Assembly (NCBI GenBank): GCA_040384665.1
Contig: JAZKIY010000008.1
Location: 1 to 64,000 of the forward strand
DNA: 64,000 bases
Origin: PCRC01 sp040384665
GTDB lineage: Bacteria > Pseudomonadota > Gammaproteobacteria > Burkholderiales > Burkholderiaceae_C
Direction of reading: 5' to 3'
The notes beneath the pieces were generated by a model. That model did not search any database. It had not been told where the DNA came from and was given only the letters and a program-made list of their open reading frames with translations. Below, in pieces: positions 25,326 through 33,350 of the stretch. The translations under genes and the position numbers were made by a program. Every line of letters begins with the position of its first letter. Position 1 is the stretch's first letter.

Positions 25326-25685
25326 ATGTTTGCCCAATTTTCTCCTCGCATGATGCCGCCAGACCCTTTGCCGTTCCCCGCCCGCGTGTTGCAATTCGTG
25401 GTGCGCGGCGTGATGCTGCTCTCCGCCTTGGTGATTGCCGCCGTGTTGCTGTCGGTGGCGCTGGTCTGGCTGGTGTGGGGCGTGCTCAAGGCGCTGGTCA
25501 CGGGCCGCAAACCCGCGCCCTGGGCCGCGTTTGAACAGTACAAGCGCTACACCGCGCAGCGTGTCTGGCCCAAGCCGGGGCAGGGCGAAGACGCGCCACA
25601 GAGCGCTCGCCGCCATGCCCTCAACGACGTGGAAGACGCCCAGGTGGTGCGCGAAACACCACGCAGCCACAACGAGCCACGCTGA
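25326..25685 (+). CDS. Uncharacterised single-pass membrane protein
   Basis: A 119-residue protein with a long hydrophobic segment (about residues 21–50) and a basic, hydrophilic C-terminal half ending in an acidic/polar tail. I recognise no family. ATG codons at 25326 and 25350 are both possible; the first is taken. It follows nagZ by 82 bp in the same direction and may be a small inner-membrane protein. Confidence 0.6.
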   Translation: MFAQFSPRMMPPDPLPFPARVLQFVVRGVMLLSALVIAAVLLSVALVWLVWGVLKALVTGRKPAPWAAFEQYKRYTAQRVWPKPGQGEDAPQSARRHALNDVEDAQVVRETPRSHNEPR

Positions 25686-25784
25686 ACCGGGCGGCATGCC
25701 CGCTTTTCCCTGCAGGCCACATCTGGTAAAAACCGGTTGTTCACAACCGATGCCACAGATGCAACCAATGCAGGGAGAAGACAG

Positions 25785-26327
25785 ATGAGCCGAACCATCC
25801 GCAACGTGGCGTGGGCGCTGGCCGCCGGTGTGCTGGCCAGCCAGGCCATGGCGCAGGTGCAAAAAATGCAGCCTGGCCTGTGGGAACACAGCTTCACCAT
25901 GAAGACCCAGGGCGGCCAGATGGAAAATGCCATGGCGCAGATGCAGCAGCAACTGGCCAACATGCCGCCCGAGCAGCGCAAGATGGTGGAGCAGATGATG
26001 GCCAAGCAGGGCCTGGGCATTGGCCCCAAGGGCAACAGCGTCAAGGTCTGCATCAGCAAAGAGCAGGCCGAACTGGACCGCATGCCCCAGCAGGAAGGCT
26101 GCACCCAGAAGGTGGAGCGCCTCAGCGCCAGCACCGTGAAGGTGGCGTTCGAGTGCAAAGGCAACCCGCCTTCCAGCGGCGAGGGCACGCTGACCTTCAG
26201 CAAGCCCACGGCTTATACCGGCCAGTTCAAGGTGAAAACGGTGGTGAACAACAAGCCAGAGCAGATTGACATGGCCCAGTCCGGCCAATGGCTGACCGCC
26301 GACTGCGGCAACCTCAAACCACGTTAG
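25785..26327 (+). CDS. DUF3617 secreted protein
   Basis: A 180-residue exported protein with a signal peptide (about residues 1–23, ending SQAMA). The MQPGLWEHSFTMKTQGGQM start of the mature part, the Met/Gln-rich helix MEQMMAKQGLGI, and paired Cys in VKVCISKE and EGCTQKVE are typical of DUF3617 periplasmic proteins. The role is unknown. GGGAGAAG precedes the ATG. Its stop overlaps the end of the convergent metallopeptidase gene by four bases. Confidence 0.85.
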   Translation: MSRTIRNVAWALAAGVLASQAMAQVQKMQPGLWEHSFTMKTQGGQMENAMAQMQQQLANMPPEQRKMVEQMMAKQGLGIGPKGNSVKVCISKEQAELDRMPQQEGCTQKVERLSASTVKVAFECKGNPPSSGEGTLTFSKPTAYTGQFKVKTVVNNKPEQIDMAQSGQWLTADCGNLKPR

Positions 26328-26869
26328 GCGTTTGCGCTGCCCTCTGCGGGCCACGCCAGCGGGCCCACCAGTTCCACCTGCGTCAGGTAGAGCCGCAGGT
26401 CAAACTCGAACTGGTGGTAGTCCGGCTCCATGTGGGTGCAGAGCTGGTAGAAGGCCTTGTCGTGCGCCTTCTCTTTCAGGTGCGCCAACTCGTGCACCAC
26501 AATCATTTTCAGGAACTCGGCCGGCACCTGTTTGAACAGCGTCGCCACGCGGATTTCGCGCTTGGCCTTGAGCTTGTTGCCCTGCACCCGTGAGACGGTG
26601 GTGTGGGTGCCCAGCGCGTGGGCAATGACGTGCAGCTTGCTGTCAAACACCACCTTGCTCAACGGCTCGGCACCGCGCAGGTACTGGCTTTTGAGGTCGG
26701 TCACGTAGTCGTACAGCGCGCGGTCGGTGCGCACGCCGTGGGTGTTGGGGTACCGCTTCAACAGCACCTCGCCCAGGCGCTGGCTGGCCACCAGCTGGCG
26801 CACCTGCTCCAGCACCGGGGCGGGGTAGCCGCCGAGATAGCGCAGCACCGGGTTTGCTACTGTATTCAT
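26324..26869 (-). CDS. YgjP-like M48 metal-dependent hydrolase
   Basis: A 181-residue zinc metallopeptidase-like protein of the YgjP/DUF45 family. The zinc site is VVHELAHLKEKAHDKAFY, containing HExxH and a third His seven residues later. The family is related to SprT and M48 peptidases; its substrate is unknown. The ATG at 26867–26869 lies in a copy of the dispersed repeat, so the first residues (MNTVAN) come from it. A GTG at 26890 is an alternative start. Confidence 0.82.
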   Translation of the reverse strand: MNTVANPVLRYLGGYPAPVLEQVRQLVASQRLGEVLLKRYPNTHGVRTDRALYDYVTDLKSQYLRGAEPLSKVVFDSKLHVIAHALGTHTTVSRVQGNKLKAKREIRVATLFKQVPAEFLKMIVVHELAHLKEKAHDKAFYQLCTHMEPDYHQFEFDLRLYLTQVELVGPLAWPAEGSANA

Positions 26870-26904
26870 AGCTGTACCGCCAGGTTTCACTAGGGCTTGA
26901 GGCC
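26856..26904 (+). repeat. Dispersed 49-bp repeat, copy 4
   Basis: The head GCTACTGTATTCATAGC (26856–26872) is followed by GCCAGGTTTCACTAGGGCTT (26879–26898), which is identical over 20 bases to copy 6 at 49805–49824 on the opposite strand. The copy covers the start codon and upstream region of the YgjP-like gene. Confidence 0.75.
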
Positions 26905-26970
26905 GATTTTTCTTAAAAATGGCCTGTGGAGGTCGCTAAGAGGCCGTCCAGAAGCCAAAAAGGGCCCAAA

Positions 26971-26998
26971 AAGGCTAAAAAAGCCGCTCTGGGGGCTT
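26971..26998 (-). terminator. Weak terminator at the end of lysS
   Basis: On the minus strand AAGCC (26994–26998) and GGCTT (26981–26985) can pair around an 8-nt loop, and T-rich sequence follows (26976–26982 and 26967–26972 read as T runs). The stem is short and overlaps the lysS stop codon, so the call is tentative. Confidence 0.35.
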
Positions 26999-28545
26999 CA
27001 GCCCGCCTGGTGTTTCAGCGCCGGGAACAAGATCACGTCGCGGATGCTGGCGCTGTCGGTCAGCAGCATCATCAGGCGGTCGATGCCGATGCCGCAGCCG
27101 CCGGTGGGTGGCATGCCGTATTCGAGTGCACGCACGAAGTCGTGGTCGTAGTACATCGCTTCGTCGTCGCCGCTGTCTTTGGCGTCCACCTGCGACTGCA
27201 GGCGCGCCGCCTGGTCTTCGGCGTCGTTCAGCTCCGAGAAGCCGTTGCCGAATTCGCGGCCAGTGATGTAGAGCTCAAAGCGCTCGGTCACCTCGGGGTG
27301 CGTGTCGCTGGCACGGGCCAGGGGCGAGATCTCCACCGGGTGCTCGCAAATGAAGGTCGGGTTCCAGAGCTTGTCTTCCACCGTCTCTTCAAAGTACATC
27401 ACCTGCAGGCCCGCCAGCGAGCGGGTGGCGAGCATGTCTTTGTCTTCCTTCTTGCCGAGCTTTTTCAGCGCGTTCGTCAGCCAGACCGCGTCGTCCACGT
27501 TCGTGCCGGCGTCGGTGTGTTTGAGGATGGCTTCGCGGATGGTGAGGCGCTCGAACGGCTGGCTCAGGTCCACCGGTTGGCCGCCGTAGGTGAGCTGCAG
27601 TGTGCCCACGGCTTTTTGCGCCGCGTCGCGGACCAGTGCCTCGGTGAAGTTCATCAGGTCCTGGTAGTTCCAGTAGGCCGCGTAGAACTCCATCATGGTG
27701 AACTCGGGGTTGTGGCGGACCGAGATGCCTTCGTTGCGGAAGTTGCGGTTGATCTCAAACACCCGCTCAAAACCGCCGACGATCAGCCGCTTCAGGTACA
27801 GCTCGGGCGCGATGCGCAGGAACATCTGCTGGTCGAGTGCGTTGTGGTGGGTGGTGAAGGGGCGTGCGTTGGCGCCACCGGGAATGGGGTGGAGCATCGG
27901 CGTTTCCACTTCCAGAAAGCCGTGGCCGACCATGAACTCGCGGAGGCCGCTGACCGCCTTGCTGCGCGCCACGAAACGCTGGCGCGTCTCGGCGTCCATC
28001 ATCAGGTCGATGTAGCGCTGGCGGTACTTCACTTCCTGGTCGGCGATGCCGTGGAACTTGTCCGGCATGGGGCGCAGGCTCTTGGTCAGCAGGCGCAGGC
28101 CGGTGACGTGGATCGACAGCTCGCCGGTGCGGGTCTTGAACAACCGGCCTTCGGCCGCCACGATGTCGCCCAGGTCCCAGTGCTTGAACTGGGCGTACAG
28201 CTCCTCGCCAATCTCGTCGCGCGCCACGTAGATCTGGATGCGGCCCTGGCTGGGGCCGAAGGACGCGTCCTGCAGCGTGGCAAAGCTGGCTTTGCCCATC
28301 ACGCGCTTGAGCATCATGCGGCCGGCCACTTTGGCGGTGGCGTTCAGCGCCACCAGGTCTTCGGCGGTTTTTTCACCGTGTGCTGCGAACAGCTTCTCCG
28401 CGTGGTCGGTGGGCTTGTAGTCGTTCGGAAAGGCCACGCCTTTGCCCTCGGCCTGGGCGGCGCGGATCGCCTTGAGCTTGTCGCGCCGTTCGGCGACCAG
28501 TTGGTTCTCGTCTTGGGGCAGGGCGGCGGGCGTGGTGTCGGACAT
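26998..28545 (-). CDS. lysS: Lysyl-tRNA synthetase (class II)
   Basis: LysS charges tRNA-Lys. The 515-residue protein has an N-terminal OB-fold anticodon-binding domain (about residues 70–180) and the class II catalytic core. Motif 1 is near GFLEVETPMLHPIPGGANARPF, motif 2 includes NRNFRNEGISVRHNPEF, and motif 3 is GCGIGIDRLMMLLTDS. The length is normal. It reads leftward, and a -10-like TAAAAT lies at 28592–28597 on its strand. Confidence 0.97.
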   Translation of the reverse strand: MSDTTPAALPQDENQLVAERRDKLKAIRAAQAEGKGVAFPNDYKPTDHAEKLFAAHGEKTAEDLVALNATAKVAGRMMLKRVMGKASFATLQDASFGPSQGRIQIYVARDEIGEELYAQFKHWDLGDIVAAEGRLFKTRTGELSIHVTGLRLLTKSLRPMPDKFHGIADQEVKYRQRYIDLMMDAETRQRFVARSKAVSGLREFMVGHGFLEVETPMLHPIPGGANARPFTTHHNALDQQMFLRIAPELYLKRLIVGGFERVFEINRNFRNEGISVRHNPEFTMMEFYAAYWNYQDLMNFTEALVRDAAQKAVGTLQLTYGGQPVDLSQPFERLTIREAILKHTDAGTNVDDAVWLTNALKKLGKKEDKDMLATRSLAGLQVMYFEETVEDKLWNPTFICEHPVEISPLARASDTHPEVTERFELYITGREFGNGFSELNDAEDQAARLQSQVDAKDSGDDEAMYYDHDFVRALEYGMPPTGGCGIGIDRLMMLLTDSASIRDVILFPALKHQAG

Positions 28546-28600
28546 GGGTGCGGGCGAAAAAAGAAAGACCAGAGCTGGCCTGAAGCCCGCTATTTTAGGT

Positions 28601-29161
28601 TCAGTGGGCTACCCCGTCCCCGTGCAGCACCTTGCGTGCGGTGCGCCACAGAATGCGCAGGTCCAGCGCCAGCGATTGGTGCTGCAGGTACCAGTGGTCC
28701 AGCGCCACTTTGGCTTCCAGCGGCAGCTCGTCGCGGCCATTGACCTGGGCCCAGCCCGTCAGGCCCGGGGTGAGGCGGTGTACGCCCACCTGCGTGCGCA
28801 GGGTGATGAGGTCGTGCTGGTTGTACAGCGCCGGCCGGGGGCCGACCAGGCTCATGTCACCGCGCAGGATGCTCCAGAGCTGCGGCAGTTCGTCCAGGCT
28901 GCTTTTGCGCAGGAAGGGGCCTATCGGTGTGAGCCAGGCGTGGGGGTCGGTCAGCAGGTGGGTGGCGACCACCGGCGCGTCGGTGCGCATGCTGCGGAAC
29001 TTGGGCATGCGGAAGATCCGGTTGTGGCGGCCGACGCGGTCCGACCAGTACAGCACCGGCCCCACCGAGGTGCGTTTGACCAGCAGCGCCACCACCAGCA
29101 TGGGCACGGCCAGCACCACCAGCGCCAGCAGCACCACGGCGATGTCCACAGCGCGTTTCAT
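28601..29161 (-). CDS. Small monotopic phosphoglycosyl transferase (PglC/WcaJ type)
   Basis: This enzyme transfers a sugar 1-phosphate from UDP-sugar to undecaprenyl phosphate and starts a surface glycan. The 186-residue PglC-size form has one N-terminal re-entrant membrane segment (about 4–26), KFRSMRTDA, the catalytic Asp-Glu dyad in LRKSSLDELPQL, and the signatures MSLVGPRPAL and PGLTGWAQVNGRD. The ATG at 29161 overlaps the stop of the upstream reductase gene. It is the last gene of the eight-gene polysaccharide operon. Confidence 0.9.
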   Translation of the reverse strand: MKRAVDIAVVLLALVVLAVPMLVVALLVKRTSVGPVLYWSDRVGRHNRIFRMPKFRSMRTDAPVVATHLLTDPHAWLTPIGPFLRKSSLDELPQLWSILRGDMSLVGPRPALYNQHDLITLRTQVGVHRLTPGLTGWAQVNGRDELPLEAKVALDHWYLQHQSLALDLRILWRTARKVLHGDGVAH

Positions 29162-30096
29162 GGCGCGGGGCCTGTCTGCATGGCACGGGCCAGGCCTTCG
29201 GCGAGTGTGAACGGCGGTTGCCAGCCGGTGTGCTGGCGCAGCGCAGTGCTGTCCACTTCCAGAGAGTCGCACAGCCGGTCGATGGCCTGGGCTTGCCCGG
29301 CCAGGTGGGCGGCCCAGCGCAGCAGCGGCACGGGCACCGGCCAGAGCCGCGCGGGGCGGTGCAGTGCGTCGGCGGCGAGGCGCAGAAAGTCGGGCGTGGC
29401 CGTGGCCTCGCTGTCTGCGACCACAAAGGTCTGGTTCACGGCGGCGGGGTGGGTCAGGCAGAGCGTGATCGCGTCCACCAGGTTGTCGAGGCCAATGAAG
29501 TGGCGGCGGTTGTGCACCGCGGCCAGTGGCAGCGGCCAGCCTTGGCCCAGCACACGCACCAGCCAGCCAAAGTTGCCCGGTGCCTGCGGGCCGTACACCA
29601 GCGGTGGCCGCAAGACCACGTGCGGCAGGCCAGTGGCTGCGCTGAACGCCCGCACGCGCTGTTCACACCGCCACTTGCTGCGCGCATAGGCCTGCACTGG
29701 TGCCGGTGCATCGCGCTCGGTGAAGGCGCGGCCGGTGGTGCGCTGGCCGTTCACACCAATGGAGCTGAGGTAGACCAGCCGTTGCACACCCGCCTGCTGG
29801 CTGGCGGTCAGCAGGGCGTCGGTCAGCTGCAGGTTCACGTCGAACTCGCCGTCGTCCTGCCGCAGCGCCGCGTCGGTCTGGTGGGCCTTGGCCGCCAGGT
29901 GCACCACGGTGCTGGCGCCTGCCAGCGCCCGGGCCAGCGTGTGGGCGTTGGGCCGGTCGCCTGTGCACCGGTTGTCCACGCCGGGCAGCGTGGTGCCCTG
30001 GCGCGACAGGCCCAGCACGCGGGTGCCTCGCGCCACCAGGTGCGCCGCCAGTGCCCGGCCAATGAAGCCGTTGACGCCGGTGATGGCCACGGTCAC
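29158..30096 (-). CDS. NAD-dependent epimerase/reductase (WbpV-like)
   Basis: An extended SDR of 312 residues with the cofactor motif GVNGFIGRAL at the N-terminus, and Ser, Tyr and Lys of the triad in YLSSIGVNG and YARSKWRCE. PPLVYGPQAPGNF lines the substrate pocket. Beside a WbpM-type dehydratase and a phosphoglycosyl transferase it probably reduces or epimerises UDP-4-keto-6-deoxy-GlcNAc to a QuiNAc- or FucNAc-type sugar; that is inference. The GTG at 30094–30096 overlaps the upstream stop (GTGA). Confidence 0.82.
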   Translation of the reverse strand: MTVAITGVNGFIGRALAAHLVARGTRVLGLSRQGTTLPGVDNRCTGDRPNAHTLARALAGASTVVHLAAKAHQTDAALRQDDGEFDVNLQLTDALLTASQQAGVQRLVYLSSIGVNGQRTTGRAFTERDAPAPVQAYARSKWRCEQRVRAFSAATGLPHVVLRPPLVYGPQAPGNFGWLVRVLGQGWPLPLAAVHNRRHFIGLDNLVDAITLCLTHPAAVNQTFVVADSEATATPDFLRLAADALHRPARLWPVPVPLLRWAAHLAGQAQAIDRLCDSLEVDSTALRQHTGWQPPFTLAEGLARAMQTGPAP

Positions 30097-31019
30097 GGTG
30101 CACCTCTCGGGCGGAACAGCAGGGCCACGGCCAGCACCAGCCGGTCCAGGGGTTTGCGCCGCATGGCGCCCACCTGGCAAACCAAGGCCCAGCGGTCACG
30201 CCACCGGTCGCGCTGCAGCCGGGCGATGAGCGGGTGGTGGTCGGCACCGCAGGCATGGGCAATCGCCAGAACCTGTTGGCGGTACCAGGGGCCAAACAGC
30301 ATCTGGCCGCGCCGGGCGAGCCCGCGCCAGCCGGCACGGGCGCCGAACACGTTGTGGTCATGCTGCCGGTAGTTCATACACGGCACGGGGTCGATCCACC
30401 ACAACCCGCCCTGGGTTCTGACCCAGGCGTAGACGAACCAGTCGTGGAACGCGATGCGTTTCAAGGCGTCTTTGTGGGCCACCACCCAGGCCGACAGGCG
30501 CAGCGCCACGTCGCCGCGCAACACGTAGGTGCACCCCGGCCCGGCGGACTCGAACAAATGGTCGGCGGCGCGCAGTGGCTGGCTTTTTTGCAGCAGTTGC
30601 TGCCGGCCATCGGGCCAGAAGGCCAGCACGCTGCCGGAGACGGCCGCGGCATTTCGTGTCTGCATGGCGGTCAGGGCGCGTTGCAGCTTGTCCGGGTGCC
30701 AGACGTCGTCCTGGTCGGCGAGGGCCACGGCGGTGGGTGCGGTACCCAGCCGACCCAGCGACGCCAGCAGCGCAAAAAAATTCGCAGCCGCCGAGCCGAA
30801 GGGGCCGTTCGCGGGCAGCAGCGTCACGCGCGCATCGGTGGCCGCGCGCGCCAGCACCAGTTCGCGTGTGGTGTCGGTGGACGCGTCGTCGCTCACCAGC
30901 ACCTGCAAGGACACACCCTGCTGCGCCAGGATGCTGTCGAGCTGCGCGCCGATCCAGCGTGCACCGTTGTGGGCCGCGAGCAGCACCACGACATGCGGCG
31001 GCATGGCACTGGCGGGCAT
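30093..31019 (-). CDS. Family 2 glycosyltransferase
   Basis: A 308-residue GT2 enzyme of the rhamnosyltransferase-like type. The N-terminus has VVVLLAAHNGARWIGAQLDS, DDASTDTT for nucleotide binding, and the DQDDVWHPDKL metal-binding segment. The AFHDWFVYAWV and MNYRQHDHNVFGA sequences are typical of O-antigen GT2 enzymes. It adds an unknown sugar on the cytoplasmic face of the membrane. The start at 31019 overlaps the previous stop. Confidence 0.86.
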   Translation of the reverse strand: MPASAMPPHVVVLLAAHNGARWIGAQLDSILAQQGVSLQVLVSDDASTDTTRELVLARAATDARVTLLPANGPFGSAAANFFALLASLGRLGTAPTAVALADQDDVWHPDKLQRALTAMQTRNAAAVSGSVLAFWPDGRQQLLQKSQPLRAADHLFESAGPGCTYVLRGDVALRLSAWVVAHKDALKRIAFHDWFVYAWVRTQGGLWWIDPVPCMNYRQHDHNVFGARAGWRGLARRGQMLFGPWYRQQVLAIAHACGADHHPLIARLQRDRWRDRWALVCQVGAMRRKPLDRLVLAVALLFRPRGAP

Positions 31020-31849
31020 CAGGCCGCACCCCGCCGTCGCAGCGCCACCAGCAGCTGGCGGCGAACGAACTTCAGCCGCACATACCAGCGCAGCACCCAA
31101 CCGGCGGTGGCAGACAGGTCGCCATCGCGCACCAGCCGCTGCAGGTTGTCGAGTTCGGCCTGGTGCATGGCGCCCATGTGCGCACTCAGGCCCGCCTGCC
31201 CGTAACGGTCTTTGTGGATGCAGGCCAGCGGCAGGTCGATGCGCACCATGGGTGCACCGCGCAGCGCGAGTTGCATCAACAGCAGGTGGTCTTCCATGTA
31301 GCGTTGGCCCACCGGAAACCGCAGGGGCGCGTCGGTCCGCAGCATCAGGGACGGCGTGATGAACGGGTTCTTGAACAGCACCTGCCAGGGGGCTATGGCG
31401 TGGTGGGGCACGGGCGATGCCACCAGCGGTGGGTAGTCTGGCGGCGTGCCATACGCGTCACTCTGGGCTTGTATGAAACGGTGCCCTGTGACCACCACGT
31501 CCGGGTGGCTTTGCATGAAGGCATGTTGCAGCGCCAGCTTGTCCGGATGCCAGGAATCGTCCGCATCGAGAAAAGCCACGTGGCGGGTGGTGGCCGCCCC
31601 CCAGCCAGCGTTGCGCGCCGTGGCCGCCCCCTGGTTGACCGGCAGGGTGATGACCGTGATCCAGCCTGCAGGGTAGCTGGCCTGCAGACGCTGCAGCGTC
31701 GCGGCGGTCGTGTCACCGCTGGCATCGTCCACCAGGATGACCGCCTGTGGGCGCGCGGTTTGTGCCGCGACCGAGGCCAGCGCACGGGCAATGGTGTCGG
31801 CACACCGAAAGCACGGAACCACCACCGAGACGGGCACAACGGCGCTCAT
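31019..31849 (-). CDS. Family 2 glycosyltransferase
   Basis: A 276-residue GT-A enzyme with VSVVVPCFRCADTIARAL at the N-terminus, DDASGDTT and the DADDSWHPDKL motif holding the DxD metal site. The middle sequence NPFITPSLMLRTDAPLRFP and EDHLLLMQLAL resembles capsule and O-antigen transferases. Donor and acceptor are unknown. The ATG at 31849 lies in the stop of the upstream transferase (ATGA), though the frame extends far upstream. Confidence 0.86.
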   Translation of the reverse strand: MSAVVPVSVVVPCFRCADTIARALASVAAQTARPQAVILVDDASGDTTAATLQRLQASYPAGWITVITLPVNQGAATARNAGWGAATTRHVAFLDADDSWHPDKLALQHAFMQSHPDVVVTGHRFIQAQSDAYGTPPDYPPLVASPVPHHAIAPWQVLFKNPFITPSLMLRTDAPLRFPVGQRYMEDHLLLMQLALRGAPMVRIDLPLACIHKDRYGQAGLSAHMGAMHQAELDNLQRLVRDGDLSATAGWVLRWYVRLKFVRRQLLVALRRRGAA

Positions 31850-32679
31850 GCGGCACGCAGCCCCCGCCACACGGCCTGCACGCGCGGCCATTGGCCCAGC
31901 AACAACCGTTTGGCCAACAGCGATGCCACCAGGCAGGCGCTGGCCAGCGCGGGCCAAGGCGCGTGTTGGCGGAAGAAGCGCAGCGCAGAACAGACGAAGT
32001 ACGTGTCGATCTGCGGGCTGCCTTTGCCGAGGCTGCCCGAGCCTTTGTGCCAGACGCGTGAACCGGTGGCGGTGGCGAGTTGCCAGCCGTGCTGGCGCAA
32101 ACGGAAGCCGAGGTCGGTGTCTTCCCAGTACATGAAAAAACGTTGGTCGTCGAACAGGCCCACCTGGCGCAACGCACTGGCCCGCAACAGCATGGAAGCA
32201 CCGGACACAAAGGCCAGCTCTCCGGGCGCCTTCAGCGGGCTGGACCGGCCCAGCCAGAGGTTGACCTGCCCACCGCCCCACAGCTCGACACGTTCGGGTT
32301 CTGCCAGCTCGCAGATGACCGAGCCGACGGCGCCGACGGCCGGTTGGTTCGCCGCGGCGTGCAGCATGGCGGACAGGGTCTGTGGCCCCACCGTCGCGTC
32401 GCTGTTGACCAGCCAGATGAAGTCGGCACCCTGCGCCAGCGCGTGGCGCATGCCGACGTTGCAGCCCCCGCCAAAGCCGAGGTTGGCGGAGGTTTCCAGA
32501 ATCTCCAGCGCTGGAAAAACCTGGCGGATTTTCGCCACCGAACCGTCGCTGGAGTGGTTGTCCACCAAAACGATGTGGGGCGCCGGGGCTTCGAGTGTTT
32601 GCAGCGAGGCGAGGCAGCGCAGGGTGTCGGCCCAGCCGTTCCAGTTCAGCACAACGACGGTGACTTTCGGAGCGCTCAA
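31846..32679 (-). CDS. Family 2 glycosyltransferase (rhamnosyltransferase-like)
   Basis: A 277-residue GT2 protein of the WbbL/GlfT group. It has VTVVVLNWNGWADTLRCLAS, VDNHSSDGS, ANLGFGGGCNVGMRHA, the VNSDATVGP metal site and FMYWEDTDLGFRLRQHGW near the acceptor site. The C-terminal segment is hydrophobic (about residues 245–265) and may touch the membrane. It is the first of three consecutive transferases in the operon and overlaps both neighbours. Confidence 0.88.
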   Translation of the reverse strand: MSAPKVTVVVLNWNGWADTLRCLASLQTLEAPAPHIVLVDNHSSDGSVAKIRQVFPALEILETSANLGFGGGCNVGMRHALAQGADFIWLVNSDATVGPQTLSAMLHAAANQPAVGAVGSVICELAEPERVELWGGGQVNLWLGRSSPLKAPGELAFVSGASMLLRASALRQVGLFDDQRFFMYWEDTDLGFRLRQHGWQLATATGSRVWHKGSGSLGKGSPQIDTYFVCSALRFFRQHAPWPALASACLVASLLAKRLLLGQWPRVQAVWRGLRAA

Positions 32680-33347
32680 CGCAACCCGCCGCCGGGGTGT
32701 TTGCGTGCGCTCAGCAGGTACTGGGGCGTGATCAGGCCTTCAAACAGGCGGCCTGTGGCCTGGTTGATGACCCGCTTGAGGCGGTTTTCTGCAAAGCTCA
32801 GTGGCGTGCAGGTGGCCGGCGAAAGCTCGGCATGCGCCAGCAAAGACACGGCCGAGTGGCGCGAGAAGAAACGCAGGTGGGTGCGGTCCAGAATGCCGGC
32901 CTCTTCGTACTGCCAGCGGCCCTTCAGCAGCAGCGGCAACACCACCGTGTGGTGCTGGATGTTGGGGACGGTCACCACCAGCGTGCCGCCGGGCGCCAGG
33001 TGCTGGGTGACCAGCCGGTGAACCACCTGCCAGGGGTCGACCATGTGTTCCAGCACGTCCAGGCAGAGGATGGTGTCGAACGCGGTGTGGGGCTCCGGCA
33101 GGGTGTTGCGTTCAAAGTCGAGGCAATGCACCACGTCGGCCTGCTGGGCCGCACGCGCGGCGGCATCGGCAAAAATCTCGATGCCGGTGGTGTGGGTGGT
33201 GCCAGGCCGCTGGCGCAGCCAGCCCAAGGTGGCGCCCGCACCACAGCCCAGTTCCAGCACACGGCCACACTGCGTCGGCAAGGCGGGTTCGACCTCGCGC
33301 CGGACGTGGCCAAAGTAGTGGGTGTCTTTGTCGGTGTACGTCTGCAT
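32676..33347 (-). CDS. Class I SAM-dependent methyltransferase
   Basis: A 223-residue Rossmann methyltransferase with SAM motif I VLELGCGAGATLGWL, an acidic motif II near TTGIEIF, and the post-motif LCLDVLEHMVDPW. The late segment GILDRTHLRFFS is common in methyltransferases of O-antigen and capsule loci. It probably methylates a sugar or caps the glycan. Its end overlaps the next transferase by four bases. Confidence 0.85.
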   Translation of the reverse strand: MQTYTDKDTHYFGHVRREVEPALPTQCGRVLELGCGAGATLGWLRQRPGTTHTTGIEIFADAAARAAQQADVVHCLDFERNTLPEPHTAFDTILCLDVLEHMVDPWQVVHRLVTQHLAPGGTLVVTVPNIQHHTVVLPLLLKGRWQYEEAGILDRTHLRFFSRHSAVSLLAHAELSPATCTPLSFAENRLKRVINQATGRLFEGLITPQYLLSARKHPGGGLR

Positions 33348-33350
33348 CTG

